NCBI GenBank assembly: GCA_002350845.1
Contig: DEFL01000019.1
Location: 1 to 64,000 of the forward strand
Length of the DNA stretch: 64,000 nucleotides
From: Christensenella sp. UBA2853
GTDB lineage: Bacteria > Bacillota > Clostridia > Christensenellales > Aristaeellaceae
Direction: 5' to 3'
A model generated the notes under the pieces. It did not search any database. It was not told where the DNA came from and was given only the letters and a program-made list of their open reading frames with translations. The position numbers and the translations under genes were made by a program. Positions 26,174-35,600 of this stretch are shown piece after piece (positions within the stretch are counted from its first letter, which is position 1; every line of letters begins with the position of its first letter).

Positions 26174-26220
26174 ATCGGCAGCAACCAGTGCATGATGGCA
26201 GAAGAAAAGAGGTGTTACCA

Positions 26221-26568
26221 GTGAATGAAGATCGCCATTCGGATTACAATCCCCGTCTGATGGGTGCTCTGATTCGGGACGCGCGTGCAGATGCACATAT
26301 GAGTCAGCTGGAAGCCAGTGAAAGAGCAGGCATTGCCCGTACGCATCTTGCCATGATCGAACGCGGCAAAAAGGAAGCCCATGTGGACACCCTTTGGAAG
26401 ATCACCAGTGCCCTGAACATCCGCCTGAGCTCACTGTTTCAGAAACATGAAGACATTATCGAGACGCTGCCTGATGAAGACACAGACAAAGCGATTGACG
26501 ATGTCATTGCGAAAATCGAGCATGACCGTCATGCTGGCGAGCGGAAAAAGCCCCGAACGAGCCGCTGA
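26221..26568 (+). CDS. Small XRE-family transcriptional regulator
   Basis: This 115-residue protein has a Cro/C1-type helix-turn-helix at about 13-75 (ALIRDARADAHMSQLEASER, ARTHLAMIERGKKEAHVDTL). A short acidic-then-basic tail follows. GTG 26221 is the likely start because AAGAGGTG lies 6 bases upstream; the in-frame GTG at 26188 has no ribosome site. The 22-bp palindrome upstream suggests it controls its own gene and perhaps the divergent HA-HTH gene. There is no toxin partner or phage gene next to it. The family is clear; the target is inference. Confidence 0.85.
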   Translation: MNEDRHSDYNPRLMGALIRDARADAHMSQLEASERAGIARTHLAMIERGKKEAHVDTLWKITSALNIRLSSLFQKHEDIIETLPDEDTDKAIDDVIAKIEHDRHAGERKKPRTSR

Positions 26569-26596
26569 TCCTCTTCTATGGATCCTTCCGGGCATC

Positions 26597-26628
26597 AAAA
26601 AAACGCAGTGCGATGACTGCGTTTTTTT
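26597..26628. terminator. Terminator between XRE and phosphoesterase genes
   Basis: A 13-bp stem of AAAAAAACGCAGT and its complement with a 6-base loop is followed by a run of T. It works on both strands between converging genes. Confidence 0.85.
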
Positions 26629-26667
26629 TTGATATCCGGCAATAGCCGTAAACATGGCTCCGCTTTT

Positions 26668-27153
26668 TCAGCTGAAACTCCACAGCTGAATGCGCGGCTT
26701 CCCCTCATTGACTTCAAGAAAAGCGATCCGTCCATCCTGTGCAGAACCCGGATTGATCATCAGCGTCCTGCCCATATCCATGGCCGGTCTGTGCGTATGC
26801 CCATAGAGTGCGATGGAACAGCCTTCACTCTCCGCCTCTTCATCAAGGATCTCCAGTGTGGACTTGACCTGATAGTAATGACCGTGTGTCATGAAAATCC
26901 GTGTGCCGCCAAAAGGCACAACCAGCGATTTTTCCACATTCGGTGCGTAAAAATCACAGTTTCCGCGTACACCGTACAGGGCAGCTTCCGGATCATGTGC
27001 AAGCAGGAACGGTTTCAGTGAGATAAAATCCATCGCCCCGTCCCCCATGTGAAAATAGGCATCCACATGTCCGGTTCGTGCCCATGCCTGGTCAAGAATC
27101 CAGCGCACGCCGATCGCATCGCCATGCGTATCACTCATCAGAATGGCTTTCAT
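26668..27153 (-). CDS. YfcE/YsnB-type metallophosphoesterase
   Basis: This 161-residue calcineurin-like phosphoesterase has all the metal motifs: MSDTHG, HMGDGAMD, GNCD, MTHGH and YGHTHRP. The compact size matches the YfcE/MJ0936 group of phosphodiesterases with unknown cellular substrate. Its start overlaps the stop of the RNase PH-RdgB gene by four bases (ATGA), so translation is coupled. The same order, rph, then the dITPase gene, then this phosphoesterase, is known as rph-ysnA-ysnB in Bacillus. Confidence 0.88.
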   Translation of the reverse strand: MKAILMSDTHGDAIGVRWILDQAWARTGHVDAYFHMGDGAMDFISLKPFLLAHDPEAALYGVRGNCDFYAPNVEKSLVVPFGGTRIFMTHGHYYQVKSTLEILDEEAESEGCSIALYGHTHRPAMDMGRTLMINPGSAQDGRIAFLEVNEGKPRIQLWSFS

Positions 27154-28466
27154 TCGTGCTTACCTTCCAGAAGCTTCAGCATTTCGCGGCATGCTCTGGC
27201 CCTGTGGCTGACTTCGTTTTTCTCTTCAGACGTCAGTTCTGCAAACGTTTTTCCAAGCGGTTCATACAGGAACAGCGGATCATAGCCGAAACCGCCGTTT
27301 CCGCGGCGGGCATGGAGCATGACGCCCGGGCAGATCCCCTCGGCAATCTTCGGTTCCTCTCCCGGTGTCTCCAGCACGAGCGCGCAGTGGAATGCAGCAG
27401 AGCGGTCAGTCTCATGCTCGAGATTTTTGAGCAGAAGGTCATTGTTCGCTTCATCATTCCCGTGATGACCGCAGTACCTTGCCGAATGCACACCGGGTGC
27501 CTCATGAAGTGCATGAACACACAGTCCGCTGTCATCCGCAATCGTCGGGAACCCGGTCGCCCGGGAGACCGCTTCTGCCTTGATCTTCGCATTGCCCACA
27601 AAGGTATCTGCGTTCTCGTCAATGTCTTCGGTATATCCGACCTGGTCCATGCCCAGCACAGTGTAATAATCGCTGAACATCTTCTGCAGTTCCTGGATCT
27701 TATGCTGATTGGCACTTGCGGCAATCAGCCACGGTTTTGCACACAGCCACTTTGCTGCATCGCCCAGCGCATTCCTCTGGGCTTCCATCAGTTCCTGGAT
27801 TCCCTTCTTGGCATAGGCAATCAGGGTCTGCAGTTCATCCGGTGTAAAGGCGCGGCCTTCACCGGTCCCCTGCAGTTCAATGAACTCGCCTTTTTCATTC
27901 ATGACGACGTTCATATCCACTTTGGCTTTGCTGTCTTCCTGATAGCACAGATCCAGGCACGGTGCATCGCCGACAATGCCGCAGCTGATGGCTGCCACCT
28001 GGTGCCGGATAGGAGAAGCCGGCAGCTTGCCTTCGCGGATCAGCTTGTCCACAGCCAGCGTCAGGGCCACCATGGCACCGGTAATGCTGGCCGTCCTTGT
28101 CCCGCCGTCTGCCTCCAGCACATCGCAGTCCAGCGTAATCGTCCTCTGTCCGAGTGCCTTCATATCCACAGCCTGCCGGAGTGAGCGGCCGATCAGGCGC
28201 TGGATTTCCACACTCCGCCCATCTTTCTGCGCGCCGTCCCGCTTCTTGCGGCTGCCGGTCGATGCGGGCAGCATGGCATACTCCGCCGTCACCCATCCCA
28301 GGCCGCTTTCCCGCCGGAAGGCAGGAACACTTTCCTCCACTGATGCTGTACAAATCACACGGGTTCCGCCGGTCGCAATCAGGCAGGAGCCTGCTGCCGT
28401 CGACACAAAACCCGGCAGAATGGAAATCTTTCTTCCCTCGTCTTCTTTTCTTCCGTCAAAACGCAT
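27150..28466 (-). CDS. RNase PH fused to RdgB-type XTP/dITP pyrophosphatase
   Basis: The 438-residue protein joins two enzymes. Residues 1-240 are RNase PH, which trims tRNA 3' ends phosphorolytically (MRFDGRKEDEGRKISILPGF, SRKKRDGAQKDGRSVEIQRL, VDMNVVMNEKGEFIELQGTG). Residues 243 to the end are an RdgB/HAM1 pyrophosphatase, which removes XTP and dITP (IAASANQHKIQELQ, DDSGLCVHAL, GFGYDPLF, RARACREML). In Bacillus these are adjacent separate genes; here the frame is continuous with a short linker. The start at 28466 has GGAAAGGAA upstream. The gene has its own promoter after the pyr terminator. Confidence 0.92.
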   Translation of the reverse strand: MRFDGRKEDEGRKISILPGFVSTAAGSCLIATGGTRVICTASVEESVPAFRRESGLGWVTAEYAMLPASTGSRKKRDGAQKDGRSVEIQRLIGRSLRQAVDMKALGQRTITLDCDVLEADGGTRTASITGAMVALTLAVDKLIREGKLPASPIRHQVAAISCGIVGDAPCLDLCYQEDSKAKVDMNVVMNEKGEFIELQGTGEGRAFTPDELQTLIAYAKKGIQELMEAQRNALGDAAKWLCAKPWLIAASANQHKIQELQKMFSDYYTVLGMDQVGYTEDIDENADTFVGNAKIKAEAVSRATGFPTIADDSGLCVHALHEAPGVHSARYCGHHGNDEANNDLLLKNLEHETDRSAAFHCALVLETPGEEPKIAEGICPGVMLHARRGNGGFGYDPLFLYEPLGKTFAELTSEEKNEVSHRARACREMLKLLEGKHE

Positions 28467-28503
28467 GACTGACCGTTCCTTTCCATATCTTCATACGAAG
28501 GGC

Positions 28504-28532
28504 ATTGTAACATCCGCACCGCGTTTATGCAA
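28504..28532 (-). promoter_or_regulatory. Promoter of the rph-rdgB/phosphoesterase operon
   Basis: On the minus strand TTGCAT (28532-28527), 17 bases and TACAAT (28509-28504) are seen. RNA would start near 28497, 30 bases before the start codon. Confidence 0.65.
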
Positions 28533-28553
28533 TGCGCCGAATGGCAAAAGAAA

Positions 28554-28585
28554 TCCAAGCCGGGCCGTTTGCCGCCCGGCTTGGA
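28554..28585 (-). terminator. Terminator of the pyrimidine operon
   Basis: A 12-bp perfect stem TCCAAGCCGGGC and its complement is followed on the minus strand by TTTCTTTT. It is 17 bases past the pyrB stop. Confidence 0.85.
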
Positions 28586-28601
28586 TGCAATGATCTTCTG
28601 A

Positions 28602-29666
28602 TCAGATTCTGGTATCGCAGTACAGACACTTGGGGACTGCCCCGCCGCGCACATACTGCTTCAGACCTGTTTCTGCCTGCATAATGCACCGCATGTTCCG
28701 GCAGAGCTTCCGGTCGGCTGCTTCCGTTCCCCTGGGCAGCAGGCTGGCTGCACTGTTTTTCTCATCGAGCAGCTTGAGAATCAGCGCCATGCGGATGTAC
28801 TTTCCGTTTCTCGCCTGGCGGAAATAAGCCGCGCGCGGATCGTCATCCACATCGGTGGAAATCTCATTCACCCTGGGCAGCGGATGGAGCACGGACATGT
28901 CCGGCCTGGCAGCGCGCATGCGCTCTGCCGTCAGCACATAGCTGTTCTTGAGTTTCTCATACTCCTGCGGATCCGAGAAACGCTCCCGCTGGATTCTTGT
29001 CATATACAGAATATCCAGTTCCCCAAGCACAGCATCGAGATCATCGGTCTGCACATAGGCGTGTCCGCTTCCCTCCAGCATTTCCAGCACATATTCCGGA
29101 ATCCGGAGTTCCTCGGGGGCAATGAGGATAAACCGCATGTTGGTATAGCGGGCCAGGGCCTCAATGAGTGAGTGCACGGTGCGCCCGTACCTCAGGTCCC
29201 CGCAGATGCCCACCGTCATGCTGTTCAGGCGTCCCTTCTCTCTCTGAATGGTCAGGAGGTCCGTCAGCGTCTGGGTGGGATGGTTATGGCTTCCGTCACC
29301 GGCATTGATCACCGGCACGCCGGAGGCCAGGGCAGCGGCAAGCGCTGCGCCGTCTTTGGGATGCCGCATGGCGATGATATCCGCATACCCGCTGACCACA
29401 CGGATCGTATCCTGCAGGCTTTCGCCCTTGGAAATCGAGGATGTCTCCGCATCTGAAAAGCCAAGCACATGGCCGCCGAGTTCATACATGGCTGCCTCAA
29501 AGCTCAGACGGGTGCGGGTGGATGACTCAAAGAACAGACTGGCCAGCTTTTTCCCTTCCATGCAGTGTGCATACAGGGACGGTCTGGCGATAATATCATT
29601 GGCGACACGGATCAGGTCATTGATCTCTTCTTCGGTTAAATCCACAATATCAATCAGATGTCTCAT
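28602..29666 (-). CDS. pyrB: Aspartate carbamoyltransferase with a C-terminal PyrI-like zinc ribbon
   Basis: Residues 1-305 are a complete PyrB catalytic chain, which joins carbamoyl phosphate to aspartate in pyrimidine synthesis. The carbamoyl-phosphate loop FFESSTRTRLSFE (46-58), INAGDGSHNHPTQ, the aspartate loop TRIQRERF and HPLPRVNEI are all present. About 50 extra residues follow, ending in Cys322-x4-Cys327-x19-Cys347-x2-Cys350. This is the cysteine pattern of the zinc domain of the separate regulatory chain PyrI (CX4C..CX2C), but the nucleotide-binding half of PyrI is missing. ATG 29666 is chosen because it overlaps the pyrE stop as ATGA with AGGGATGA upstream. No pyrI gene is in the operon. 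Confidence 0.93.
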   Translation of the reverse strand: MRHLIDIVDLTEEEINDLIRVANDIIARPSLYAHCMEGKKLASLFFESSTRTRLSFEAAMYELGGHVLGFSDAETSSISKGESLQDTIRVVSGYADIIAMRHPKDGAALAAALASGVPVINAGDGSHNHPTQTLTDLLTIQREKGRLNSMTVGICGDLRYGRTVHSLIEALARYTNMRFILIAPEELRIPEYVLEMLEGSGHAYVQTDDLDAVLGELDILYMTRIQRERFSDPQEYEKLKNSYVLTAERMRAARPDMSVLHPLPRVNEISTDVDDDPRAAYFRQARNGKYIRMALILKLLDEKNSAASLLPRGTEAADRKLCRNMRCIMQAETGLKQYVRGGAVPKCLYCDTRI

Positions 29667-30313
29667 GCTTTCATCCCTATCCAACTCTCGTCTGACGGAT
29701 TGTTCCGGAAACGGATCAGGCGCTCCACGTCATCCGGACGGATGACGCCCTTCTTTGCCGCGACGTCCACCATGCAGTCAAAATCGGTGAGTGAGACATT
29801 CCTGACCTCGGCTGCCCCGAGACGCTCCGCGCTCTTTTTCATGTTATAGGTGAAGATGGAGGCAATGCCCAGCACTTCAGCACCCGCCTCGCGCAGGGCC
29901 TCCACCACATCGAGCACGCTGCCGCCGGTTGAAATCAGGTCCTCAATGACGACCACTTTCTGACCGGGCTCCAGCCTGCCTTCAATCTGGTTCTGTCTTC
30001 CATGGTCCTTGGCACTGCCGCGCACATAGCCCATGGGCAGTCCCATCATATGCGCAGTGATCGCTGCATGCGCAATGCCGGCTGTGGATGTGCCCATCAG
30101 GACTTCCGCCTCAGGGAATTCGGTCCGGACCGTCTCTGCCAGTCCTTTTTCCACATCTGTGCGCACTTCCGGTGCTGACAGGGTCAGACGGTTGTCGCAG
30201 TAGATCGGGCTCTTGATGCCGCTGGCCCAGGTAAACGGTTCATCCGGTCGAAGAATGACTGCGCCGATGCTCAGAAGATCTTCAGCAATGCGTTCTTTGG
30301 TGTACTCTCTCAT
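29663..30313 (-). CDS. pyrE: Orotate phosphoribosyltransferase
   Basis: This 216-residue enzyme transfers phosphoribose from PRPP to orotate to make OMP. The PRPP-binding motif VVVIEDLISTGGS is intact, as are WASGIKSPIYCDNR and the flexible-loop residues KDHGRQNQIEG. It overlaps pyrF upstream and pyrB downstream by four bases each (ATGA), so the three are translated in a coupled way. It has the usual length. Confidence 0.95.
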   Translation of the reverse strand: MREYTKERIAEDLLSIGAVILRPDEPFTWASGIKSPIYCDNRLTLSAPEVRTDVEKGLAETVRTEFPEAEVLMGTSTAGIAHAAITAHMMGLPMGYVRGSAKDHGRQNQIEGRLEPGQKVVVIEDLISTGGSVLDVVEALREAGAEVLGIASIFTYNMKKSAERLGAAEVRNVSLTDFDCMVDVAAKKGVIRPDDVERLIRFRNNPSDESWIGMKA

Positions 30314-31017
30314 GCTTCTGTCCCTCCTCGAAACTCTTTCACTGCCCGCCTGTAAGCTGCCACCGGATCCTCAGCCCCGGTGATCGGGCGGCCCATAACC
30401 AGGTAATCCGATCCGATCTGTCCCGCTTTTGCCGGTGTGGTCACACGGACCTGGTCGCCGACATCCCCGCCGGCAAACCGAACACCGGGTGTCACCGTCA
30501 CAAAGCTGCTGCCGCAGACCTCATGCACTTTACCAGCCTCGAGAGGAGAACAGACCACGCCGTCCAGCCCCGCATCGGCGGCATTCTTCGCATAGTGCAG
30601 CACCACCTGATCGAGCGGCTTTTCAATCAGGAGTTCTTCTTCCATCACGCTCTGGGATGTGCTCGTGAGCTGCGTCACAGCAATCAGCAGCGGACGTGTT
30701 CCGTCTTTTCTGGTCAGCCCTTCCAGTGCCGCGCGCATCATCTCTTTGCCGCCGGCCGCATGGAGATTCACCATGTCCACATCCAGAGAGGAAAGCACCG
30801 CCATCGAGCGCCGGACAGTATTGGGAATATCGTGCAGCTTCAGGTCGAGGAAAATCCGGTGCCCTCTGCGCTTGATTTCACGGACGATTTCCGGACCCTG
30901 GGCATAGAACAGTTCCATGCCGATCTTGACAAACGGCTTTTCCTCCGTAAAGCGGTCCAGAAAAGCAAGTGTTGTCTCTCTGTCCGGGAAATCGCAGGCA
31001 ATGATCACATCTTTCAT
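30310..31017 (-). CDS. pyrF: Orotidine 5'-phosphate decarboxylase
   Basis: This 235-residue TIM-barrel enzyme decarboxylates OMP to UMP, the last step of the pathway. The catalytic charged array appears as FLDLKLHDIPNTV (Asp-x-Lys-x2-Asp). IIACDFPDRE near the start and the phosphate loop LVMGRPITGAEDP near the end are both present. It belongs to the short bacterial (group I) type. It overlaps pyrD and pyrE by four bases each. Confidence 0.95.
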   Translation of the reverse strand: MKDVIIACDFPDRETTLAFLDRFTEEKPFVKIGMELFYAQGPEIVREIKRRGHRIFLDLKLHDIPNTVRRSMAVLSSLDVDMVNLHAAGGKEMMRAALEGLTRKDGTRPLLIAVTQLTSTSQSVMEEELLIEKPLDQVVLHYAKNAADAGLDGVVCSPLEAGKVHEVCGSSFVTVTPGVRFAGGDVGDQVRVTTPAKAGQIGSDYLVMGRPITGAEDPVAAYRRAVKEFRGGTEA

Positions 31018-31931
31018 GTTCTGTGTGCACCTCCTATGATATCTTCAAGGGATTCGATTCCGCAGCGTTCCATCACTTCCGGCAGATGTTCGATGATCTC
31101 CAGACTGGCATACGGATTCACCAGATTGGCTGCGCCAACCTCCACCGCTGTCGCACCGGCCAGCATCATCTCCACGACATCCTCCGCCGTGCTCACGCCG
31201 CCCATGCCGATGACGGGAACCTTCACTGCATCGTAGACCTGCCATACCATTCTCAGTGCCACCGGGAAAACGGCAGGCCCTGAAAAGCCGCCCATGGTAT
31301 TGGCGAGCACCGGTGCTTTCCGCTTCAGATCAATGCGCATGCCGAGCAGGGTATTGATCAGGCTGATTGCGTCAGCCCCTTCTGCCTCACAGGCCTTTGC
31401 CATATCCTGAATGCTGGTGACGTTCGGGGAAAGCTTGACAATCAGGGGCTTTTTCGTCACCGCGCGCACGGCACGCACCACTTCACCGGCCGCTTTGGGA
31501 CTCGTGCCGAAGGCCATCCCGCCGCCGTGCACGTTCGGGCAGGAAATGTTGACTTCCAGCCATCCGACCTGCTCACACTCGGAAAGCGCCTGAGCGACTT
31601 CCCTGTACTCTTCTACAGAGAAACCGCTGATATTGGCCATGACCGGCTTATGAAAGCAGGCCTGAAGCCGGGGAAGTTCTTCCTCAATGACGGCTCTGAC
31701 ACCGGGATTCTGAAGTCCGACTGCATTGAGCATCCCGCTTTCGCATTCCGCAATCCTCGGCGTCGGATTCCCGAAGCGCGGCTCACGCGTGGTTCCCTTG
31801 AAGGAGAACGTGCCCAGTCGGTTGATATCGTACCACTCGGCGAACTCGTAACCGTATCCAAACGTTCCGCTGGCAGGAATCACCGGGTTGTCCAGTGGAA
31901 TCCCGCAGAGATTGACATTCAGTTTTCCCAC
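31014..31931 (-). CDS. pyrD: Dihydroorotate dehydrogenase, class 1B catalytic subunit
   Basis: This 305-residue FMN barrel oxidises dihydroorotate to orotate. The class 1 active-site cysteine lies in VNISCPNVHGGG. The FMN-binding motifs GGVSTAEDVVEMMLAGATAV and GTFSFKGTT are present. With PyrK encoded directly upstream it should form the NAD-linked PyrD-PyrK heterotetramer. The start is taken as GTG 31931 (VGKLNVNLCG), with GGAGG upstream inside the last codons of pyrK. A longer frame would need 47 residues overlapping pyrK that do not match the family. Confidence 0.94.
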   Translation of the reverse strand: MGKLNVNLCGIPLDNPVIPASGTFGYGYEFAEWYDINRLGTFSFKGTTREPRFGNPTPRIAECESGMLNAVGLQNPGVRAVIEEELPRLQACFHKPVMANISGFSVEEYREVAQALSECEQVGWLEVNISCPNVHGGGMAFGTSPKAAGEVVRAVRAVTKKPLIVKLSPNVTSIQDMAKACEAEGADAISLINTLLGMRIDLKRKAPVLANTMGGFSGPAVFPVALRMVWQVYDAVKVPVIGMGGVSTAEDVVEMMLAGATAVEVGAANLVNPYASLEIIEHLPEVMERCGIESLEDIIGGAHRT

Positions 31932-32653
31932 AGGATTTCCTCCTTCCGGAACACAGGGCCTTCCCTGCACACCCGTTTGTTTCCTTCTGTCGTTTTGCAC
32001 GAACAGCCCATGCAGGCGCCAAAGCCGCAGCCCATCCGTTCTTCCAGGCTGAATTCGCCGTCCCCGGCGCACTGTTTCCGGACAGCCTTCAGCATCGGCA
32101 TGGGACCGCAGGTATAGTAATAGCTGTACTGCTTTCCTGCCAGGGCGTCCGTGACAAAGCCCTTCACGCCGTAGCTCCCGTCTGCGGTGGTCACCGTGAC
32201 ATCGCAGCCCAGGGCCCGGAACTGTTCTTCATAAAAGACATCACTGATACTGTTGAATCCAAGGATCACCTGAACGGGCAGTCCGCGCTTTTTCAGCTGC
32301 CTGGCCAGTTCATACAGCGGTGGAACGCCCACGCCGCCGCCGATGAGCAGCGGTGCGTCCCCTGCACGCTCCAGATTGTATCCGTTGCCAAGACCGGTGA
32401 GCACATCCAGCTTTCCCGTTCGGAGTGTGGACAGGCAGGCAGTCCCCTTGCCAACCGTCTTGTAAATCAGGGTCAGTTCCTGTCCTTCAACGCAGCATAC
32501 CGAGATCGGCCGGCGCAGGAAGAATCCGGGGAGTGAGATGTTGACAAACTGACCCGGTTTTTCCATTCCGGAGGTGTCCCCTGTCAGCCTGATTTCCCAG
32601 ACATCCTTTGCAATCTCCTGATTGGCCGTGATCTCAAAGACTTTTTCCTGCAT
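31919..32653 (-). CDS. pyrK: Dihydroorotate dehydrogenase electron transfer subunit
   Basis: The 244-residue subunit carries FAD and a [2Fe-2S] cluster and passes electrons from dihydroorotate to NAD+. The cluster ligands are visible as CGFGACMGCSC plus a later Cys in KRVCREGPVF. The FAD/NAD domain shows FVNISLPGFFLRRPISV and LLIGGGVGVPPLYELA. It overlaps the start of pyrD by 13 bases and follows carB after 9. The length is normal. Confidence 0.94.
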   Translation of the reverse strand: MQEKVFEITANQEIAKDVWEIRLTGDTSGMEKPGQFVNISLPGFFLRRPISVCCVEGQELTLIYKTVGKGTACLSTLRTGKLDVLTGLGNGYNLERAGDAPLLIGGGVGVPPLYELARQLKKRGLPVQVILGFNSISDVFYEEQFRALGCDVTVTTADGSYGVKGFVTDALAGKQYSYYYTCGPMPMLKAVRKQCAGDGEFSLEERMGCGFGACMGCSCKTTEGNKRVCREGPVFRKEEILWEN

Positions 32654-32662
32654 AGTCTCTCC

Positions 32663-35600
32663 TTATGCATCAATCGTGGAAATGGTCAGCGTGGTTTCTT
32701 CCAGCACGTCGAGCACGACGCGCACCGTGTCCAAAGCTGTAAACATGGTGACATTGTTCTCCGTTGCGCACAGGCGGATCTGATGTCCATCGGACAGCGT
32801 GCTGTCCGCCCCGATGTCGCGGGTGTTGATGACATAGGCGATATGTCCCTGACGGATGGATTCCAGAATCTCATCGCTTCCGTCTGAAAGCTTGTGGAGA
32901 ATATGCGTGCGGATTCCGTTTTCCTTGAGGAATCTTGCTGTTCCTTCGGTGGCCTCAATATTGAAGCCCAGGTGATAGAACCGGCGGATGAGCGGCAGCG
33001 CTTCTGCCTTATCGCAGTCTGCAATGGTGGCAAACACAGTACCATAATTCTGCAGATGCATGCCGGAAGCCTGCAGCGCTTTGTACATGGCGCGGTTCAG
33101 CTTGTCATCATAGCCGATGGCCTCACCCGTGGACTTCATTTCCGGAGACAGGTAGGCGTCCAGGCCGTGAATCTTGTTGAAGGAGAAGACCGGTGCCTTG
33201 CAGTACCAGCGCTTTTTCTCTTCCGGATAAATGTCAAAGATGCCCAGTTCCTTGAGGGATTTGCCGAGAATGACTTCCGTGGCGATATCGGCCAGGGAAT
33301 ACCCGGTCGCCTTGGAGAGGAACGGCACAGTGCGGGAAGAGCGCGGATTGACTTCAATGATGAACACATTCTCGTTCTGATCAACAATAAACTGAATGTT
33401 GTACAGACCCACAATGCCGATGCCCAGACCAAGAGCCTTTGCATACTGAAGGATCTGACCCTTCACTTTATTGGAGATGGAGAAAGTGGGATACACGCTG
33501 ATGGAGTCGCCGGAGTGGACACCGGTGCGTTCCACCAGTTCCATGATGCCGGGCACGAACACATTGTGTCCGTCGCAGATCGCATCGACTTCCACTTCCT
33601 TGCCCTGGATATACTTGTCCACCAGAACAGGCTTGTCGACGTCGATTTCAACGGCGGTCTTCAGATAGTGGCGGAGCTGGTCCTCATTGCCCACGATCTG
33701 CATGGCGCGGCCGCCGAGCACGAAGCTCGGGCGCACCAGGACCGGATAGCCGATCTTTTCCGCTGCGCTGACGCCTTCCTCAATGCTGGTCACCGCGCGG
33801 CCCATCGGCTGGGGAATCTTCAGTTCTTCGAGCACTTTCTCAAAGCTGTCACGGTTTTCAGCACGGTCAATCGCGTCGCAGTCCGTACCGATGAGCTTGA
33901 CACCGCGCTCCATGAGAGGAGATGCCAGATTGATTGCAGTCTGGCCGCCAAGGCTTGCGATGACGCCGTCCGGCTTTTCAAAATCAATGATGTCCATGAC
34001 ACTCTCGGGCGTCAGGGGCTCGAAGTACAGCTTGTCTGAAGTGGAATAGTCGGTGGAAACCGTCTCCGGGTTATTGTTGATAATGATGGCCTCATAGCCG
34101 GCTTTGCGGATGGTCATGACGGCATGAACGGTGGAATAGTCAAACTCCACGCCCTGACCGATACGGATCGGGCCTGCGCCAAGCACAACAATCTTCTTTT
34201 TGTCCGAAAGCCTGGAAGCGGTTTCTCCGGTATAGGAGGAGTAGAAGTACGGAATGTATGCATTGGTATGGCAGGTGTCGACCATGCAGTAGGCCGGGTG
34301 AATTCCCAGTTCTCTGCGCATCTTCCACACATCCAGTTCCCGGCTCTTCCACTGCCTTGCAATCTCCGGATCAGAGAAGCCCATGACCTTGGCCTTTTTC
34401 AGCACCTCAGCATCACCCGGATGGGCGGCCAGCTCGCGCTCCATATCCACAATCTTCCGAAGGGATTCGAGGAACAGGTGCGTGATCCAGGTCTTTTCAT
34501 AGATCGTCTGAATATCCACCCCGCGGCGTATCAGCTCGGTCACCGCGAAGATGCCGTCCGCACGGAAGGAGGAGATGTACTCCATGATTTCCTCTGTGCT
34601 CATGGCATCAAACTTCTGCATGTGAAGATGCGTGACCCCGATCTCCAGGGAGGAAACCGACTTGAGCATGCATTCTTCAAGATTGGAGCCGATGCCCATC
34701 ACTTCGCCCGTCGCCTTCATCTGGGTTCCCAGCACGTTGGAGGCAGCAGCAAACTTGTCAAACGGGAAGCGCGGGAACTTGGCCACGACATAATCGAGCG
34801 AAGGCTCAAACGCTGCATTTGTATTGGCAATCGCAATGTCCTCCAGCAGCATGCCGACCGCAATCTTGGCCGTCACCCTTGCGATGGGGTAGCCGCTGGC
34901 CTTGGAAGCCAGTGCGGAAGACCTGGAAACGCGGGGATTGACTTCGATGAGGTAGTATTCGCCGGTGGTCGGATGCAGGGCAAACTGAACGTTGCAGCCG
35001 CCCTCGATCTTCAGTTCACGGATAATGCGGATGGCGCTGTCATTGAGCATTTTGAGTTCCTGATCGCTCAGGCTCATGATCGGAGCGACAACAATGGAGT
35101 CGCCCGTATGCACGCCGACCGGATCCACGTTTTCCATGCCGCAGATGGTGATCGCATGGTCCGCGCTGTCACGCATGACTTCGAACTCGATTTCCTTGTA
35201 TCCCTTGACGGACTTTTCGATCAGCACCTGATGCACAGGAGACAGACGGAACGCGTTGGTGCCGATCTGGATCAGTTCCTGCTCATTGTTGGCAAATCCG
35301 CCGCCGGTGCCGCCCAGCGTGAAGGCAGGACGCAGGACAACCGGGTACCCGATATGCTGTGCCGCGGCCTTGGCCTGCTCGAGGTCATAGGTGATCTCGG
35401 AGGGGATCGTCGGCTCGCCGATGGACTGGCACATTTCCTTGAACAGCTCGCGGTCCTCGGCGCGTTCAATGGAGGAAGAGCTGGTTCCGAGGAGTTCCAC
35501 ATGGCATTCCCGGAGCACGCCCTTGCGCTCGAGCTGCATGGCAAGGTTCAGGCCGGTCTGTCCGCCGATTCCGGGAACGATGGCATCCGGGCGTTCCTTG

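Noticed and set aside
25803..26220. Genomic island or phage remnant signalled by low GC and an XRE gene
   Set aside because: No integrase, att-like repeat, tRNA or phage structural gene is nearby; the low GC is limited to a non-coding control region.
26221..26568. Antitoxin of a toxin-antitoxin pair
   Set aside because: No small toxin-like gene lies next to it; the neighbours on both sides are convergent or divergent and unrelated.
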